The notes: generated by a model from the letters alone, not told the origin. DNA of 64,000 nucleotides from Schlesneria paludicola DSM 18645 (GCF_000255655.1 NZ_JH636435.1:1483770-1547769); one strand, 5' to 3'. Counted from the first letter of the stretch, positions 10,206 to 19,248 are shown. Numbers and translations are program-made.

Positions 10206-11708
10206 ATGAACCGACAGTTCTTCTTACCGTTCAGCAGCGTCGTTGTCGCCCTGATCCAACTGGCAGCGGTTCCGGTCGTGGCCGATGATCGAGCCGACGT
10301 GGTCCGGCCAAACATTGTTTTCCTCATGACCGACGATCAGGCGGCAGGTGCTGTCGGTTGCTACGGAAACCGCGAAATCATCACGCCTCACCTGGACAAT
10401 CTCGCGCGGGACGGAGTGCGCTTCAGCAATCACTATGCGACGACCTCGATCTGCACGGCAAGTCGCTGTTCTGTGCTGACAGGTTTGTACGAATACCGCC
10501 ATGGCTGCAATTTCGATCACGGGGATTTGAGACGCCAGTTCTTTGCCGCGTCGTATCCTGCGAAACTGCGAGCGTCTGGATATTACACGGGCTTCGCAGG
10601 GAAAATCGGATTTGAGCTGAAAGGCGAACCGTTTGCGGCCCTTCAGCAGGAGTTTGATGAATGGGCAGCAGGTCCAGGCCAAACAGAATATGAGACGATC
10701 AAAAATCAGAGTCTCGCGAAGTACGCCTCGCAGTACCCACACTGCACGCGTGCCTACGCCGCATGGGCAAAAGATTTCTTGAAGGCGGCGAAACAAACGG
10801 GCCGCCCGTTCTGCATGAATATCAGCTTCAAGGCTCCACATCTGCCGTTCCGACCCGACCCGATCGATTCCCAACTGTACGAGCACAAAACAAAATTCGC
10901 CCGACATCCTAACGATGGCGTCGAAAATGGACGACACCTTTCGCCTCAGGCCCTCACCAGCCGGGCAGCCAAAGAATATCGTCAATGGATCACAAACTTC
11001 GATGAGACATGCAAATCGTATTATGCTTTAATCAGCGGGGTCGATGCGGCAGTCGGAATGATCCGCGAGGCACTGGAGCAGGAGGGTTTCGCTGAAAACA
11101 CCGTCATCATTTTTACATCAGACAATGGTTACAACTGCGGTGCCCATGGATTCGGAGACAAAGTTCTCCCGTATGAAGAAGCCTCCAGGATCCCTTTAAT
11201 CATCTACGATCCCCGGCGTCCGAAATTGCAAACAAATCACGTTTGTGCGGCACTCACAGCCAACGTCGATATGGCACCGACGATCCTCGCTCTGGCTCAT
11301 GTTCCTTCCCCATCGGACATCGATGGGATAAACCTGGCACCGCTCTTAGGGAATCCCGACGGCAATGTGCGTGACGTCTTGCCTCTTTTTAGCTTCTGGG
11401 GCATTCCTTCGGCGCAATCAATGGCCATCGTCACACCCGAGTGGAAGTACATCTATTGGTACTACGGCGACCAAATGCAACCGACGGAAGAACTGTTCCA
11501 TCTGACCCACGATCGATTGGAAATGGCGAACCTGGCGTCATCACCACAACACACAAACTTACGAACTTCTCTTCGCTTGGCCTACGACGCCGAGTTGGTG
11601 GCCCTTCGCACCAAAGTCGTTCCCGATCACGGATATCCCAAATACGGCAAACTCTTCGACCGAGCGATTCCATGGGAGCAAAAGGCGGACTTGCTCAAAC
11701 CCAAATGA
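10206..11708 (+). CDS. Secreted sulfatase, CxAxR type
   Basis: A 500-residue sulfatase with signal peptide (MNRQFFLPFSSVVVALIQLAAVPVVA) and the metal-site motif NIVFLMTDDQAAGAVGCYG. The active-site signature is CTASRCSVLTG (Cys near residue 83), the CxAxR variant of the formylglycine motif, unlike the CxPxR of the neighbouring sulfatase. IIFTSDNGYNCGAHGF and KWKYIYWY-like C-terminal motifs fit the choline-sulfatase/iduronate-sulfatase-like branch. Substrate unknown. The two sulfatases are different enough in sequence to act on different linkages, perhaps consecutive steps on one glycan. A perfect hairpin follows the stop. Confidence 0.9.
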   Translation: MNRQFFLPFSSVVVALIQLAAVPVVADDRADVVRPNIVFLMTDDQAAGAVGCYGNREIITPHLDNLARDGVRFSNHYATTSICTASRCSVLTGLYEYRHGCNFDHGDLRRQFFAASYPAKLRASGYYTGFAGKIGFELKGEPFAALQQEFDEWAAGPGQTEYETIKNQSLAKYASQYPHCTRAYAAWAKDFLKAAKQTGRPFCMNISFKAPHLPFRPDPIDSQLYEHKTKFARHPNDGVENGRHLSPQALTSRAAKEYRQWITNFDETCKSYYALISGVDAAVGMIREALEQEGFAENTVIIFTSDNGYNCGAHGFGDKVLPYEEASRIPLIIYDPRRPKLQTNHVCAALTANVDMAPTILALAHVPSPSDIDGINLAPLLGNPDGNVRDVLPLFSFWGIPSAQSMAIVTPEWKYIYWYYGDQMQPTEELFHLTHDRLEMANLASSPQHTNLRTSLRLAYDAELVALRTKVVPDHGYPKYGKLFDRAIPWEQKADLLKPK

Positions 11709-11744
11709 AACTTGATCACGGCCCACCCGAGCCGTGATCAAGTT
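11709..11744 (+). terminator. perfect hairpin after sulfatase
   Basis: The stem AACTTGATCACGGC (11709-11722) pairs perfectly over 14 bp with 11731-11744 around an 8-base loop. It starts one base after the sulfatase stop codon. It lacks a U tract but sits at the boundary between the plus-strand flank and the all-minus accessory island. Confidence 0.75.
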
Positions 11745-11811
11745 GAGAGTGTGCTGTGCAGTTGCCGGACATTTCGACAGTCGGTCCACAGTCTTCGTTC
11801 TCGAATCGACT

Positions 11812-12021
11812 TCAGAGCGAAGTTTCTGGACTTGGCATCGAAGGCGGTCCATCCGTCGCCAGGCCACGAATATTCGTGACTTGCTGTTCAGCCTCTTGCC
11901 TCAGTTTTTGAATCAACCCGTGTGACACTTTGAACGGCAATTCCGAGAGTGCCGCCAAAATTAAGTTGACCTCATTCAGCGTCAACTGAAAGTTCAGCTT
12001 CAAATCGTCTAATCCTTCCAT
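11812..12021 (-). CDS. Small phage-tail-associated-like protein
   Basis: A protein of about 70 residues with MEGLDDLKLNFQLTLNE at the start, then VNLILAALSELPFKVSHGLI and a helical KLRQEAEQQV tail. Short proteins with this LTLNEVNxILxALxxLP pattern occur beside tail-fibre genes in T4-like cyanophages and in prophages; this is from memory and not a search. Its position directly downstream of a tail-fibre-like gene on the same strand agrees with that. TAGGA lies 7 bases before the second ATG (12021), so I prefer that start over the ATG at 12027. Confidence 0.65.
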   Translation of the reverse strand: MEGLDDLKLNFQLTLNEVNLILAALSELPFKVSHGLIQKLRQEAEQQVTNIRGLATDGPPSMPSPETSL

Positions 12022-12197
12022 CGCCATTCCTACTCTATCGCGTGATGGATCACGGATGACCTGTGTTTCGACTCAAACCTCACGTCGTTCACAAACGGGT
12101 CGTTGAAATGACGGGGGCTGGCTCCGCATCGGTTCACAATTGCCGGGACACCGTCAAGATCAGGGCATCCGTCCCCGTATTTCAACGCTCCCCTCGA

Positions 12198-13283
12198 TCA
12201 TTGAGCAATGATTCCGCTCTTCTTCAGTGCGGCAACCAAATCACTAATCGTATACGCACTCGTACCCGTATTTCCCGTGAACGTCGAACCACTCAATACG
12301 GCGGTGCCGGTGCCGGCGCTAAATCCGGTTGTCGTTCCCGTGGTGGAGTATTGGGTTGTCGGCGTGGCACCCCAGAATCCGAGCTTCTGACTGCTGGAAG
12401 CCCCGACTTTCGTTCCGGCGCCGGTCCCCAGCGAGATGTCGACGGTGTCGCCCAGAATCAAATTGCTCACGACTCCGGACGGGATGGTGGTCGTTCCAAT
12501 GAGCAGGTTGCCACTCATGTAACTGGGTGCGTTTCCTTCAAAATACAGGTTGTAATTTGTCCCCGCCCCGACGTTCCGGTTGACGAGACTTCGAAACGCG
12601 TAATTGTTCGTGCCACCTGCGAGATTCGCGCAATAAAATCCATGCAGATTGGAGATCGTCACTCCGTTTGTCGTCCAATCGTCCGCGCGGTACGTATACG
12701 CATTGTTGGCAGTGGAACCTCCCGATGTCATTGCCCCACCTCCGTTCATGCAGATCGGATTCGTCACATCCGTTCCGAAGGAGGGTTGAAAGAACAACCC
12801 TCGTGCCGTGATTCCGCCTGAATAGGTTCCCGCGACGTACACACCCATCGTGGGATTGGCGGACACTCCAACGCCGAGATTCTTCACATTACTGATCGAC
12901 TGTGCATTCCCATTCATGGTGTTGCCGAGTGTCAGCGACGATACGCTGAATCCATTACAATTCAAATTCCCGCCGAGCTGCGGCGCTGTATCTTGTCGAA
13001 CACTCATCAGAACTGGCGACCACACCGCCGCGCCGACCGCGGAACTCTGGCACACCCAAAGCTGCGGCGACGTCGGATTTGTCTTCAATCACATCGACAT
13101 CGGATAGTAGTAATTCGGAGAGCTACTATCGTCCGATACGCCGGGGGACGCAGAACTACTCACGTTGCTTTTGGGGTTCCATGTGACCAGGCTCTTGAGG
13201 TCATCATTAATCGCCTTGCCTCCATCACCCGTCGGGTCGGGCGACAGGACGGACAATCCCATATAGTTCACAAGTGACGTCAT
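12198..13283 (-). pseudogene. Tail-fibre-like repetitive protein, interrupted by in-frame TGA
   Basis: Read from the ATG at 13283 (AAAGGA 7 bases upstream), the frame starts MTSLVNYMGLSVLSPDPTGD and runs 64 codons to a TGA at 13089-13091. It then continues in the same frame for about 297 codons to 12198. The paralogue at 25105 has Trp at the TGA position (its FWLQTSTSP aligns with MSM-stop-LKTNPTSP), so a single TGG to TGA change is the simplest cause. The product is low in charge, rich in Gly, Thr, Ser and Asn, and ends YTISDLVAALKKSGIIAQ, resembling phage tail-fibre proteins. A TTG at 13088 could restart translation downstream. Confidence 0.7.
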
Positions 13284-13660
13284 ACAGAATCCTTTCGAGA
13301 TAGTGTCAACCAAACCAGATCGGGAACACGCTTCTTCGGTCTTCTACTTCGTTCGGGGCCAGCGCTTCGACGGTGCATGCACTCGTAGCCGTTCTCACGT
13401 TGAGGATCGATTCCTTTTCATCGCCGCAGACGCGTCACACCGCCTCGGACTGTCGCCTCGTAACCGTTCACAGCCCGGGGACTGGCTCATTTTCCCGCGG
13501 TAAAAGGAAGGCTTACCTTCGTCGATGTACTGTGGATTTCAATTGAACCGGAAAAATGTGCCTGTCCCCCTCTCTTCGGACTGTGAACGATTGCTATCGC
13601 AACCAAACGACACTTCGCGATGAGAACGGAGCTGTTCCTCTCTCTCACTGCCGCGAACGG
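13284..13660. repeat. intergenic palindrome, large family copy 1 (13460-13593)
   Basis: The gene-free gap holds a roughly 134-bp imperfect palindrome. It opens GTAACCGTTCACAG at 13460 and closes CTGTGAACGATTGC at 13593, with inner GGACTGGCTCATTTTCCCGCGGTA and GTGCCTGTCCCC parts. The same element, in the other orientation, recurs at 36119-36252 and 36825-36959 and, degraded, at 43462-43586. It has the look of a non-autonomous palindromic element (MITE or REP type). Confidence 0.8.
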
Positions 13661-15673
13661 TTAATCGCGTAGGTGCAACGACTGTTGGACATGATTGTTC
13701 GAGTCAAATGGTTTAAGAAACTGTTCCTGGTGCGGAAGGCCGCCCCATTTTGTCAGGTAATAGTCGCGGTTCTTGGCGACGAAGCCGTGCAGCGCTTGTG
13801 TCGCGTCCGGTGTCAGGCGTGATTTCGTGTTCGATCGACCACATGACACGACGCCGTCATTGGTGGGGCAGACAATCTCGATCCCCGCCAATTCCAGCCG
13901 ACGCGCATGGTCGTTGTCTTCGAAATAGGCGGGAAAGAATGCTTCATCGAAGTCGCCGATCGTCTGCCAGACCTCTTCGCGCATCATGAATGCTTCATAG
14001 GCATGACTGCCATCGATCGTAACGGCGAGACCATCACACGTGACGAGCCGTTCCAGACAGTTCCGGCCAAGTTCAATATCGTCATTCAAAATGACAATCG
14101 GGTAAGGAGCCGCAAACCGATGAAGCAGATTCCAGCTTCGAGACACCCCCAGGTTTCTTTGAGGACGGAAGATCGAAACTTGCGGATGGTCGTAGTGAAA
14201 ACGGGCAGGGCCGTCGCCGTTGTCAATGACATACACAACCTGTGGCAAGGCCGTATTACGAAAGACGGAATCGATCAGATTCGCACACAGGTCGTAACAG
14301 TTGTAGGTGGGAATGCCGACAAAAAACGGTTCGAGATCCCGCCGTTCCGTGCATCGCGTGGTCGGATTGAGAATGTCGAGCGGTTGGTCGGGAATCAGTT
14401 CGACCTCGCATCGCTCGTCACTAAGCCACCGTCCGACAAACTTCTCGCCGCGCCACACCGCATGAAACGTAGGCCCCCCATGATCGCCCCAGACCGTCAG
14501 CAGCGCTGTTGTTGCCGTCTCTTCCACATTCCAGACACGCTCGCGATCCGCTTGCCCCTCTTCAATCCGAAAGTTTCCTCCTAACGGATTCGAAGTGAGC
14601 GTCATCCAGCGTTCATCCAGTCCGACGCGACGATACAGCCACCGCCGTTCGGGCACGACCTTCCTCAAATCGTCGGCCGAAATCGAATCCTCACGTTTCG
14701 AGCGTTGCAGACGTGCTGGTAATCGGCTTGCCACTTCATCAATCAACTGCGAGGACAACGTCGACGCGTCGTAGGTCGTGAAGTCGTACCGCGCCAGTAA
14801 CCTCAAACCGCGCTCGTGATCGCCGCGAAGATGTTGGAGGTGGCTGCTGGGGATGAGGTGCCGGGTCGCAACCAATTCCTCGCTGGCCGCACCTTGTCGC
14901 CGTCGAAATGGGAAATAGTGAACGGGGTGCATCTGCCGCCAGACGCAGATCATTGGCGTCGTCGTGGTGGCGGCGACTTTCTGAGGGCCGCTATCGATTC
15001 CAATAAACAGCGTGCTTGCTTCGATCAATTGCGCGATCGTGGCGGCGTCGCCTGTCCCCAAACCCTGCCAGATTGGATGTCGTGACGTCGGACAATGAAT
15101 CGAAGCATCGTCAGGCAAGGGTGATCGGTGGTCCCAGTCCAAGATCACAGGAACGTAGCCCAGCGCCACGACCTTGGCACAAAGTCGCGCGGCAACATCG
15201 TGCGTCAGATTCTTCTGGTCAGGAGAGGAATTCCCCTGGTAATGCAGAACGACAACGGGAAATCGCCCACCCTCAAGCCGGCCACCCGCGATCCCTTGCA
15301 GGTATTCTTCAACCTGCTTCGACGTGTTGCTCTTACCCGGAAATGAATAACCGCAGAGATCCGGTTCTGGTTCGATTCCAAAAATTCGCCGCAAACATTG
15401 CTCTGCTTTCGTTGCGGGAACGGCATCGCTTTCAACGGAATCGGCTTCCCACCAGTCGAGCACGTACTGTTCGTCGTAGTGCGGCTTTCGATCTTCATCA
15501 CGTGCAATCACACGCACGCGTTCGAATCCCTGAAAGAGACTTCCTTTACCAGCATCCACAAACTGAAGGTCGATCATCCAATCAGGATGCCATTTCAACA
15601 AATGCTGGACGACAACTGTGAACTGCACACAGTCGCCCAACCCGTGACGAAAAACGATGAGAATCTGAACCAT
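13661..15673 (-). CDS. Two-domain glycosyltransferase (GT9-like + GT2-like)
   Basis: A 670-residue protein without signal peptide. The N-terminal part (about 1-310) starts MVQILIVFRHGLGDCVQFT, like ADP-heptose:LPS heptosyltransferases, and contains LFIGIDSGPQKVAA, the equivalent of their nucleotide-sugar site. The C-terminal part (about 440-650) is a GT-A fold: FVGIPTYNCYDLCANLIDSV, VYVIDNGDG, RPQRNLGVSRSWNLL, the metal-binding-like ILNDDIEL, and FDEAFFPAYFEDNDHARRLE. The fusion suggests two successive sugar transfers by one enzyme. It sits between a methyltransferase and a tail-fibre-like gene, so decoration of a phage-like or surface structure is possible, but no acceptor can be named. Confidence 0.82.
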   Translation of the reverse strand: MVQILIVFRHGLGDCVQFTVVVQHLLKWHPDWMIDLQFVDAGKGSLFQGFERVRVIARDEDRKPHYDEQYVLDWWEADSVESDAVPATKAEQCLRRIFGIEPEPDLCGYSFPGKSNTSKQVEEYLQGIAGGRLEGGRFPVVVLHYQGNSSPDQKNLTHDVAARLCAKVVALGYVPVILDWDHRSPLPDDASIHCPTSRHPIWQGLGTGDAATIAQLIEASTLFIGIDSGPQKVAATTTTPMICVWRQMHPVHYFPFRRRQGAASEELVATRHLIPSSHLQHLRGDHERGLRLLARYDFTTYDASTLSSQLIDEVASRLPARLQRSKREDSISADDLRKVVPERRWLYRRVGLDERWMTLTSNPLGGNFRIEEGQADRERVWNVEETATTALLTVWGDHGGPTFHAVWRGEKFVGRWLSDERCEVELIPDQPLDILNPTTRCTERRDLEPFFVGIPTYNCYDLCANLIDSVFRNTALPQVVYVIDNGDGPARFHYDHPQVSIFRPQRNLGVSRSWNLLHRFAAPYPIVILNDDIELGRNCLERLVTCDGLAVTIDGSHAYEAFMMREEVWQTIGDFDEAFFPAYFEDNDHARRLELAGIEIVCPTNDGVVSCGRSNTKSRLTPDATQALHGFVAKNRDYYLTKWGGLPHQEQFLKPFDSNNHVQQSLHLRD

Positions 15674-15748
15674 GAATCGAAATCTTCTCTTCGTGCTATC
15701 GCGTCAAATGAAGCTCTTCATCGTGAAGCTCTTCATAGAGTTCCTCTC

Positions 15749-15772
15749 GTTACCAAGCTCCCGGTTGGTAAC
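15749..15772. repeat. 24-bp palindrome GTTACCAAGCTCC..GGTAAC, copy 1
   Basis: GTTACCAAGCTCCCGGTTGGTAAC lies between the glycosyltransferase start and the methyltransferase stop. Its ends pair (GTTACCAA with TTGGTAAC). A near copy is at 16380-16403. The 60 bases before it contain a short direct repeat of GAAGCTCTTCAT. Confidence 0.75.
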
Positions 15773-15834
15773 GTCCGCTGCAGTTCCCTCTCCGAGAATC
15801 CGTCCCATCCCAAGGCACTCAAGCAATCATCCCC

Positions 15835-16329
15835 TTACGACGAAGGCTTGAACGCAATTCCCACCGTGTCAGGCCCACAATAGCCGCAAGCGATCTCATG
15901 CAGGCCCGCTTCATCGAACAGGGCCCTCATTCCATCCGGCCAGATCCGCCAGCAATCAATCGGGTGCTCATGGAACACCCATGTATTCGGACCGGTGATC
16001 CACACCAGGCCGCCGGGTTTGGCGAGCGACGCAACCTGTCGAATCCATTTCCACGGCTTGCGAACATGTTCGACACATTGCCCGCTGATGACGACATCAA
16101 ACTGCCCGACAAACGGCCACTCGGCGTCTTCGCCTTCCGGAAGCACATGATCGACGTTCGGACCAGCGGCCACGTCGAAGCCGGTGTACTGCCAGTCAGG
16201 CCGCTCGAACAACGAACGATAGCTGCCATTCACGTCATAGCTGCCAACATCGGCGATGTTTAACGTCGCTCGATTTGTCAGATACTGATTGATGAAATCT
16301 TTGCATCGCTCCAGACTCGATTCATGCAT
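15835..16329 (-). CDS. Class I SAM-dependent methyltransferase
   Basis: A 164-residue Rossmann-fold methyltransferase. Motif I appears as LNIADVGSYDVNGSY (residues 23-37), followed by the acidic YTGFDVAAGPNVD, FDVVISGQCVEHV (motif II with H for chemistry typical of methyltransf_11) and LAKPGGLVWITGPN. It is a compact version of the family, ending shortly after the sixth strand (VGIAFKPS). AAAGGAG lies 8 bases ahead of ATG 16329. Its setting between two glycosyltransferase genes on the same strand suggests O-methylation of a glycan or of a cell-surface/tail structure. Confidence 0.85.
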   Translation of the reverse strand: MHESSLERCKDFINQYLTNRATLNIADVGSYDVNGSYRSLFERPDWQYTGFDVAAGPNVDHVLPEGEDAEWPFVGQFDVVISGQCVEHVRKPWKWIRQVASLAKPGGLVWITGPNTWVFHEHPIDCWRIWPDGMRALFDEAGLHEIACGYCGPDTVGIAFKPSS

Positions 16330-16379
16330 TCACGACTCCTTTCGTCAAAACCTGTCATCGAATCCCAATCGCTCACCTC

Positions 16380-16446
16380 GTTACCAAGCTCCCGCCTGGT
16401 AACGCCTCTGCTGCCTGTCCCCACTCACTTCAACAGACTGCTAAGC
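16380..16446. repeat. 24-bp palindrome copy 2 and half copy of a GGGGACAGG element
   Basis: GTTACCAAGCTCCCGCCTGGTAAC at 16380-16403 differs from the 15749 copy at a few bases in its centre. It is followed by CTGCCTGTCCCCACTCACTTCAACAG (about 16410-16437). That matches one arm of the palindromes at 35606-35707 and 37152-37251, so only half of that element remains here. Confidence 0.65.
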
Positions 16447-16509
16447 ACCGCATCCAGACTCTGTCTCTCAGCACGGACATCCACGAAAGACCTTCAACCA
16501 TCCAAGGTC

Positions 16510-17541
16510 TCACACCCCCGCATACGCACGTTCAACCCTCTGGTCATCGCCGATATCAGACAGAGCAGAGGACGCCCTGGCGTAACTCAAGGCCCCGCCT
16601 TCGTAGTACCGTTCGATCGCTCGAATCACATCGTGCGGCGTGATCATGTGCATGCATTTTGCAATCTGCAGATCCTCCCTGACTTTGACGGGCTCGACGC
16701 ACAGGTCGTGGTCTTTGTGATCCCCATCGCCGACGCGCTGGCAGCGAGATTTCCAGCATCCCCCGGCATCACAACAGGGAAGGGCACCATTCGTGTGCAA
16801 GAACTGATGATGAGGATACGCTTCCCAATGAGACGGTTCGCGGCCTCCTGCGATCACGACACACGCACGATTCTTCGGCTTGGCATGTTTGGTTTCGACA
16901 GCGGCCGCAAGATGCATCGCAAACGTCACGGGGCAGACAACACCCTCCGCGTGATACATCAGCCGGACAAACTGCCGGATGTCGGTCTTACCAATCAAGT
17001 CGATCACACCGGATAATCGCGGGTGCCAGTGGTCCGCTTCGCCGCACTGCACGAACTGAATCCGCCCACGAAAATGATCGACGATGTTTTGATACCAGGC
17101 AGGGTTCCACCATTTGGCCGTGAAGTCAAATTTCCCGCCCGCCATCATGATCCAGAACGGACCTTCGTGCCCCAGCTCCTGAACCTGAGACATCCAGCCC
17201 GTTTCCTGCTCGCTGAGATGAATATCCCCCTTAAACTCGGTCACAGGAATTCGCAGACCAAGCTGTTCCTCCAGGTATTGGGTATATCCATGCAGAAAGT
17301 GATACGGACGCGAATTCGACTGATGAATTAACGGATACTCCATCTCGATCGTTCGCACCGCGGGATCTCGCTCGTCGAGCGGAGTGACATACGGATTGTT
17401 TTCCCAGAGTTGCTGCGCAGGCGTCCGCACATCTGTCTGGAACTTGCCCGGATACGCCCGATGCAAGTCACGCACGGCCGCCGTCAAAGTCACGACATCA
17501 CCCGGACTGAGCGCACACTTCAGGATCAACCGGTCATCCAT
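16510..17541 (-). CDS. GT9-like glycosyltransferase (heptosyltransferase-like)
   Basis: About 343 residues. KCALSPGDVVTLTAAVRDL near the start matches the glycine-containing N-terminal loop of GT9 enzymes. QYLEEQLGLRIPVTEFKGD and WIMMAGGKFDFTAKWW follow. VIDLIGKTDIRQFVRLMYHAEGVVCPVTFAMHLAAAV then matches the C-terminal donor site (usually VGPDSGPMHLA; here VCPVTFAMHLA). The Cys cluster CCDAGGCWKSRC near residue 270 is unusual for the family. ATG at 17541 chosen; a GTG at 17553 is the alternative. Same strand and probably same unit as the methyltransferase and the two-domain glycosyltransferase. Confidence 0.8.
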   Translation of the reverse strand: MDDRLILKCALSPGDVVTLTAAVRDLHRAYPGKFQTDVRTPAQQLWENNPYVTPLDERDPAVRTIEMEYPLIHQSNSRPYHFLHGYTQYLEEQLGLRIPVTEFKGDIHLSEQETGWMSQVQELGHEGPFWIMMAGGKFDFTAKWWNPAWYQNIVDHFRGRIQFVQCGEADHWHPRLSGVIDLIGKTDIRQFVRLMYHAEGVVCPVTFAMHLAAAVETKHAKPKNRACVVIAGGREPSHWEAYPHHQFLHTNGALPCCDAGGCWKSRCQRVGDGDHKDHDLCVEPVKVREDLQIAKCMHMITPHDVIRAIERYYEGGALSYARASSALSDIGDDQRVERAYAGV

Positions 17542-17969
17542 GATCAACGCCACTCTGCTCTAGTACTTTCATATCGCTCTGCAGGCGAGCCTCCCCTTGT
17601 AAGGACAAGCGTGGCCACCGCAGATAAATGTTTTCGGAGTTCAATACACAGCCCGGCTGTACCCCTGTGAACGCTTCGTCCTATCGATTGCTCAACAAAA
17701 CGCATCACTTGGGGCCAAGGCGACCGGCTCAGTCTTACCCTGTACGCCCCTTGCATTCGCAACCTTTCCCCGGCCTTTGCAGACGCACCCTGTCATCTTT
17801 TCTCTCCTCTGCCGAATCACCAGCCGAGGCTCCCCAAGTATCGACGGTAAAATGCGGCTACTTCTGCAAAGAGGCCTGCTCCGATTACGAAGCTACATGC
17901 AAGGCACCCAGCTCGAGTTTTGAATCCATCATCAAGAAGACTCCAAAATCCACAGGCGACCAGAAGCGC
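17542..17969. other. gene-free gap at the left end of the cassette array
   Basis: About 430 bases with no supported gene. It marks the change from the more GC-rich glycosyltransferase genes to the visibly more AT-rich small genes to the right. Confidence 0.4.
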
Positions 17970-18260
17970 TCAAACGACATACTGAAACAGTCCAAACGTG
18001 CTCACAGTAAAGCGCAATGTACTTTCCCATCGCTTCCGGCGCGAATATGCTGAGTCGCTTGCTTCACTAATTTTCTCTCGACGCTTCTCTTCAAACAACT
18101 CTGGGGCCCCATCCTTATCAAACCGCTCTGCCGCTATTCGCCATTTGCTGTTTCCGTTACGCGGGAGAGGCCAGCCAGCACCTACATTCATAAGTTCAAT
18201 ACATAACGCGCATGTAATCACATAACACGACAAAACAACAAAACTCCACCGCTCACGCAT
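17970..18260 (-). CDS. Possible small membrane-anchored protein in the cassette array
   Basis: A 96-codon frame starting MRERWSFVVLSCYVITCALC, giving one N-terminal membrane segment, then WPLPRNGNSKWRI and a basic stretch. GGAG precedes the ATG by a few bases. It begins about 25 bases after a cassette repeat, like other genes of the array. I recognise no family. The late part (RRKRWESTLRFTVSTFGLFQ) may be random readthrough after an original stop was lost. Confidence 0.35.
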   Translation of the reverse strand: MRERWSFVVLSCYVITCALCIELMNVGAGWPLPRNGNSKWRIAAERFDKDGAPELFEEKRREKISEASDSAYSRRKRWESTLRFTVSTFGLFQYVV

Positions 18261-18285
18261 AGCTCCGCCTCGGACGCTCCGGAAG

Positions 18286-18338
18286 GTCGCAAAGATGTCA
18301 GGTACTTCTTCCAGGATTTGGTTCCTGACGCCTTTTCC
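18286..18338. repeat. cassette repeat copy a
   Basis: GTCGCAAAGATGTCAGGTAC..GATTTGGTTCCTGACGCC: a slightly degraded copy of the palindromic cassette repeat, whose consensus core is GGTGTCAGGAACC, then about 18 bases, then GGTTCCTGACACC. Confidence 0.85.
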
Positions 18339-18428
18339 ACTCTCTATTCAAATCATGTACCCGTCGACCTAACGACTTGCACAACCAGCGGAAGTGCCAT
18401 TCATACCAGGAACTTTTTCGCGACCACT

Positions 18429-19067
18429 CTAGCTGGTCGTATCACGATTTTCGCCAAAGCAGATTAAACGCCATCCGCTTGGCATAACGAACTGTTCTGG
18501 CCTTGCCCATGGTCCAATCTGCTCATATCGACAGCCACGATCTTTGCAAAGCCTGCCTTTCGGGTCTGCATCATCGATCGACTCGCAGTGCTCCGGACAG
18601 GCAAATCGAAGAGGAACCTCGAACTCATTTCTATAGACACATCGGTCTGACAACAGTTCACGGGATCTAATTCCAGAACATCCACCACGGCGCCGCTCGA
18701 TATATTGAAACACCTCAAAGCCTTTCCCTGTCATAATGTAACATCCAACAAGGTGCTCCGGATCGACATCGACCTTACCTTGGCCAATCAGTCTTTCCTC
18801 CGCGATTATATTCGCGATCTCAGATGTAACAGCTTTAAAGTACTCACGCTTCATGAAGCGAACCACCATTTTCTCCGCTTGCTGAAACGTCATTGCACCA
18901 AAGCGAACACCGCGAAAATAGCCATTGTCGGCACAAATCGAATGTGCAATCGTCGATGCGACATCTTCCGCGCTCCTGTAAAGCAGGGGAAATGTGTGAA
19001 GCAAAACCCAATCAAAAGGGCTCAGTCGCACTTCGGCAAGTCGACGTCTTATCGTACGATCCAACAT
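18429..19067 (-). CDS. Orphan candidate immunity protein, family B copy 1
   Basis: A 212-residue protein clearly homologous end to end with the 213-residue protein at 21940-22581. Both start MLDRTIRRRL, share STIAHSICADNG / NIAHSICADNG and FRGVRFGAMTFQQ, and end WRLICFGE(N/T)RDTTS. A Cys-rich stretch (CPEHC, LCKDRGC) lies near residues 160-185. No signal peptide or membrane segment is evident, so it is probably cytoplasmic. In both places the gene starts 9-20 bases after the stop of a displaced toxin tail ending VGG(W/L).C.VN.GW. That makes a cognate immunity protein the best guess. No known family recognised. Confidence 0.75.
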   Translation of the reverse strand: MLDRTIRRRLAEVRLSPFDWVLLHTFPLLYRSAEDVASTIAHSICADNGYFRGVRFGAMTFQQAEKMVVRFMKREYFKAVTSEIANIIAEERLIGQGKVDVDPEHLVGCYIMTGKGFEVFQYIERRRGGCSGIRSRELLSDRCVYRNEFEVPLRFACPEHCESIDDADPKGRLCKDRGCRYEQIGPWARPEQFVMPSGWRLICFGENRDTTS

Positions 19068-19076
19068 TGATTCGAT

Positions 19077-19158
19077 TTACTTTTGCCGTGGCTTAATTCT
19101 CAAGCTCCAACCTTCATTGACACTGCATCGCCATCCACCGACAGACCGCACCGGGTGA
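19077..19158 (-). pseudogene. Displaced toxin C-terminal tail, copy 1
   Basis: The last 25 codons of a lost gene, reading ..VGGWRCSVNEGWSLRIKPRQK then stop, 9 bases before the family B immunity gene. The same type of ending (VGGLGCNVNAGWDWKIKR) precedes the other family B gene at 22602. Upstream the frame runs directly into a cassette repeat, so the rest of the toxin was lost at that point. Confidence 0.55.
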
Positions 19159-19212
19159 GATCGTAACGGTGTCAAGTACCTTCTACGCGCATTCACTCCT
19201 GACGCATTTCCC
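19159..19212. repeat. cassette repeat copy b (degraded)
   Basis: GATCGTAACGGTGTCAAGTACC..CACTCCTGACGC. Both arms are recognisable but the centre has diverged. Identical in layout to the copy at 27049, with which it was duplicated. Confidence 0.7.
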
Positions 19213-19248
19213 ATTTCCCGAACCCTGTCGCACTTGATTCCATTCGGC

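Noticed and set aside
13089-13091. TGA read as Trp by a recoded genetic code
   Set aside because: All other genes in the window would tolerate the standard code and many end in TGA, so recoding is unlikely; a nonsense mutation is simpler.
15505-15535. GTTCGAATCCC, a tRNA T-arm-like string
   Set aside because: It lies inside the glycosyltransferase coding sequence and no acceptor stem or other arms can be formed around it.
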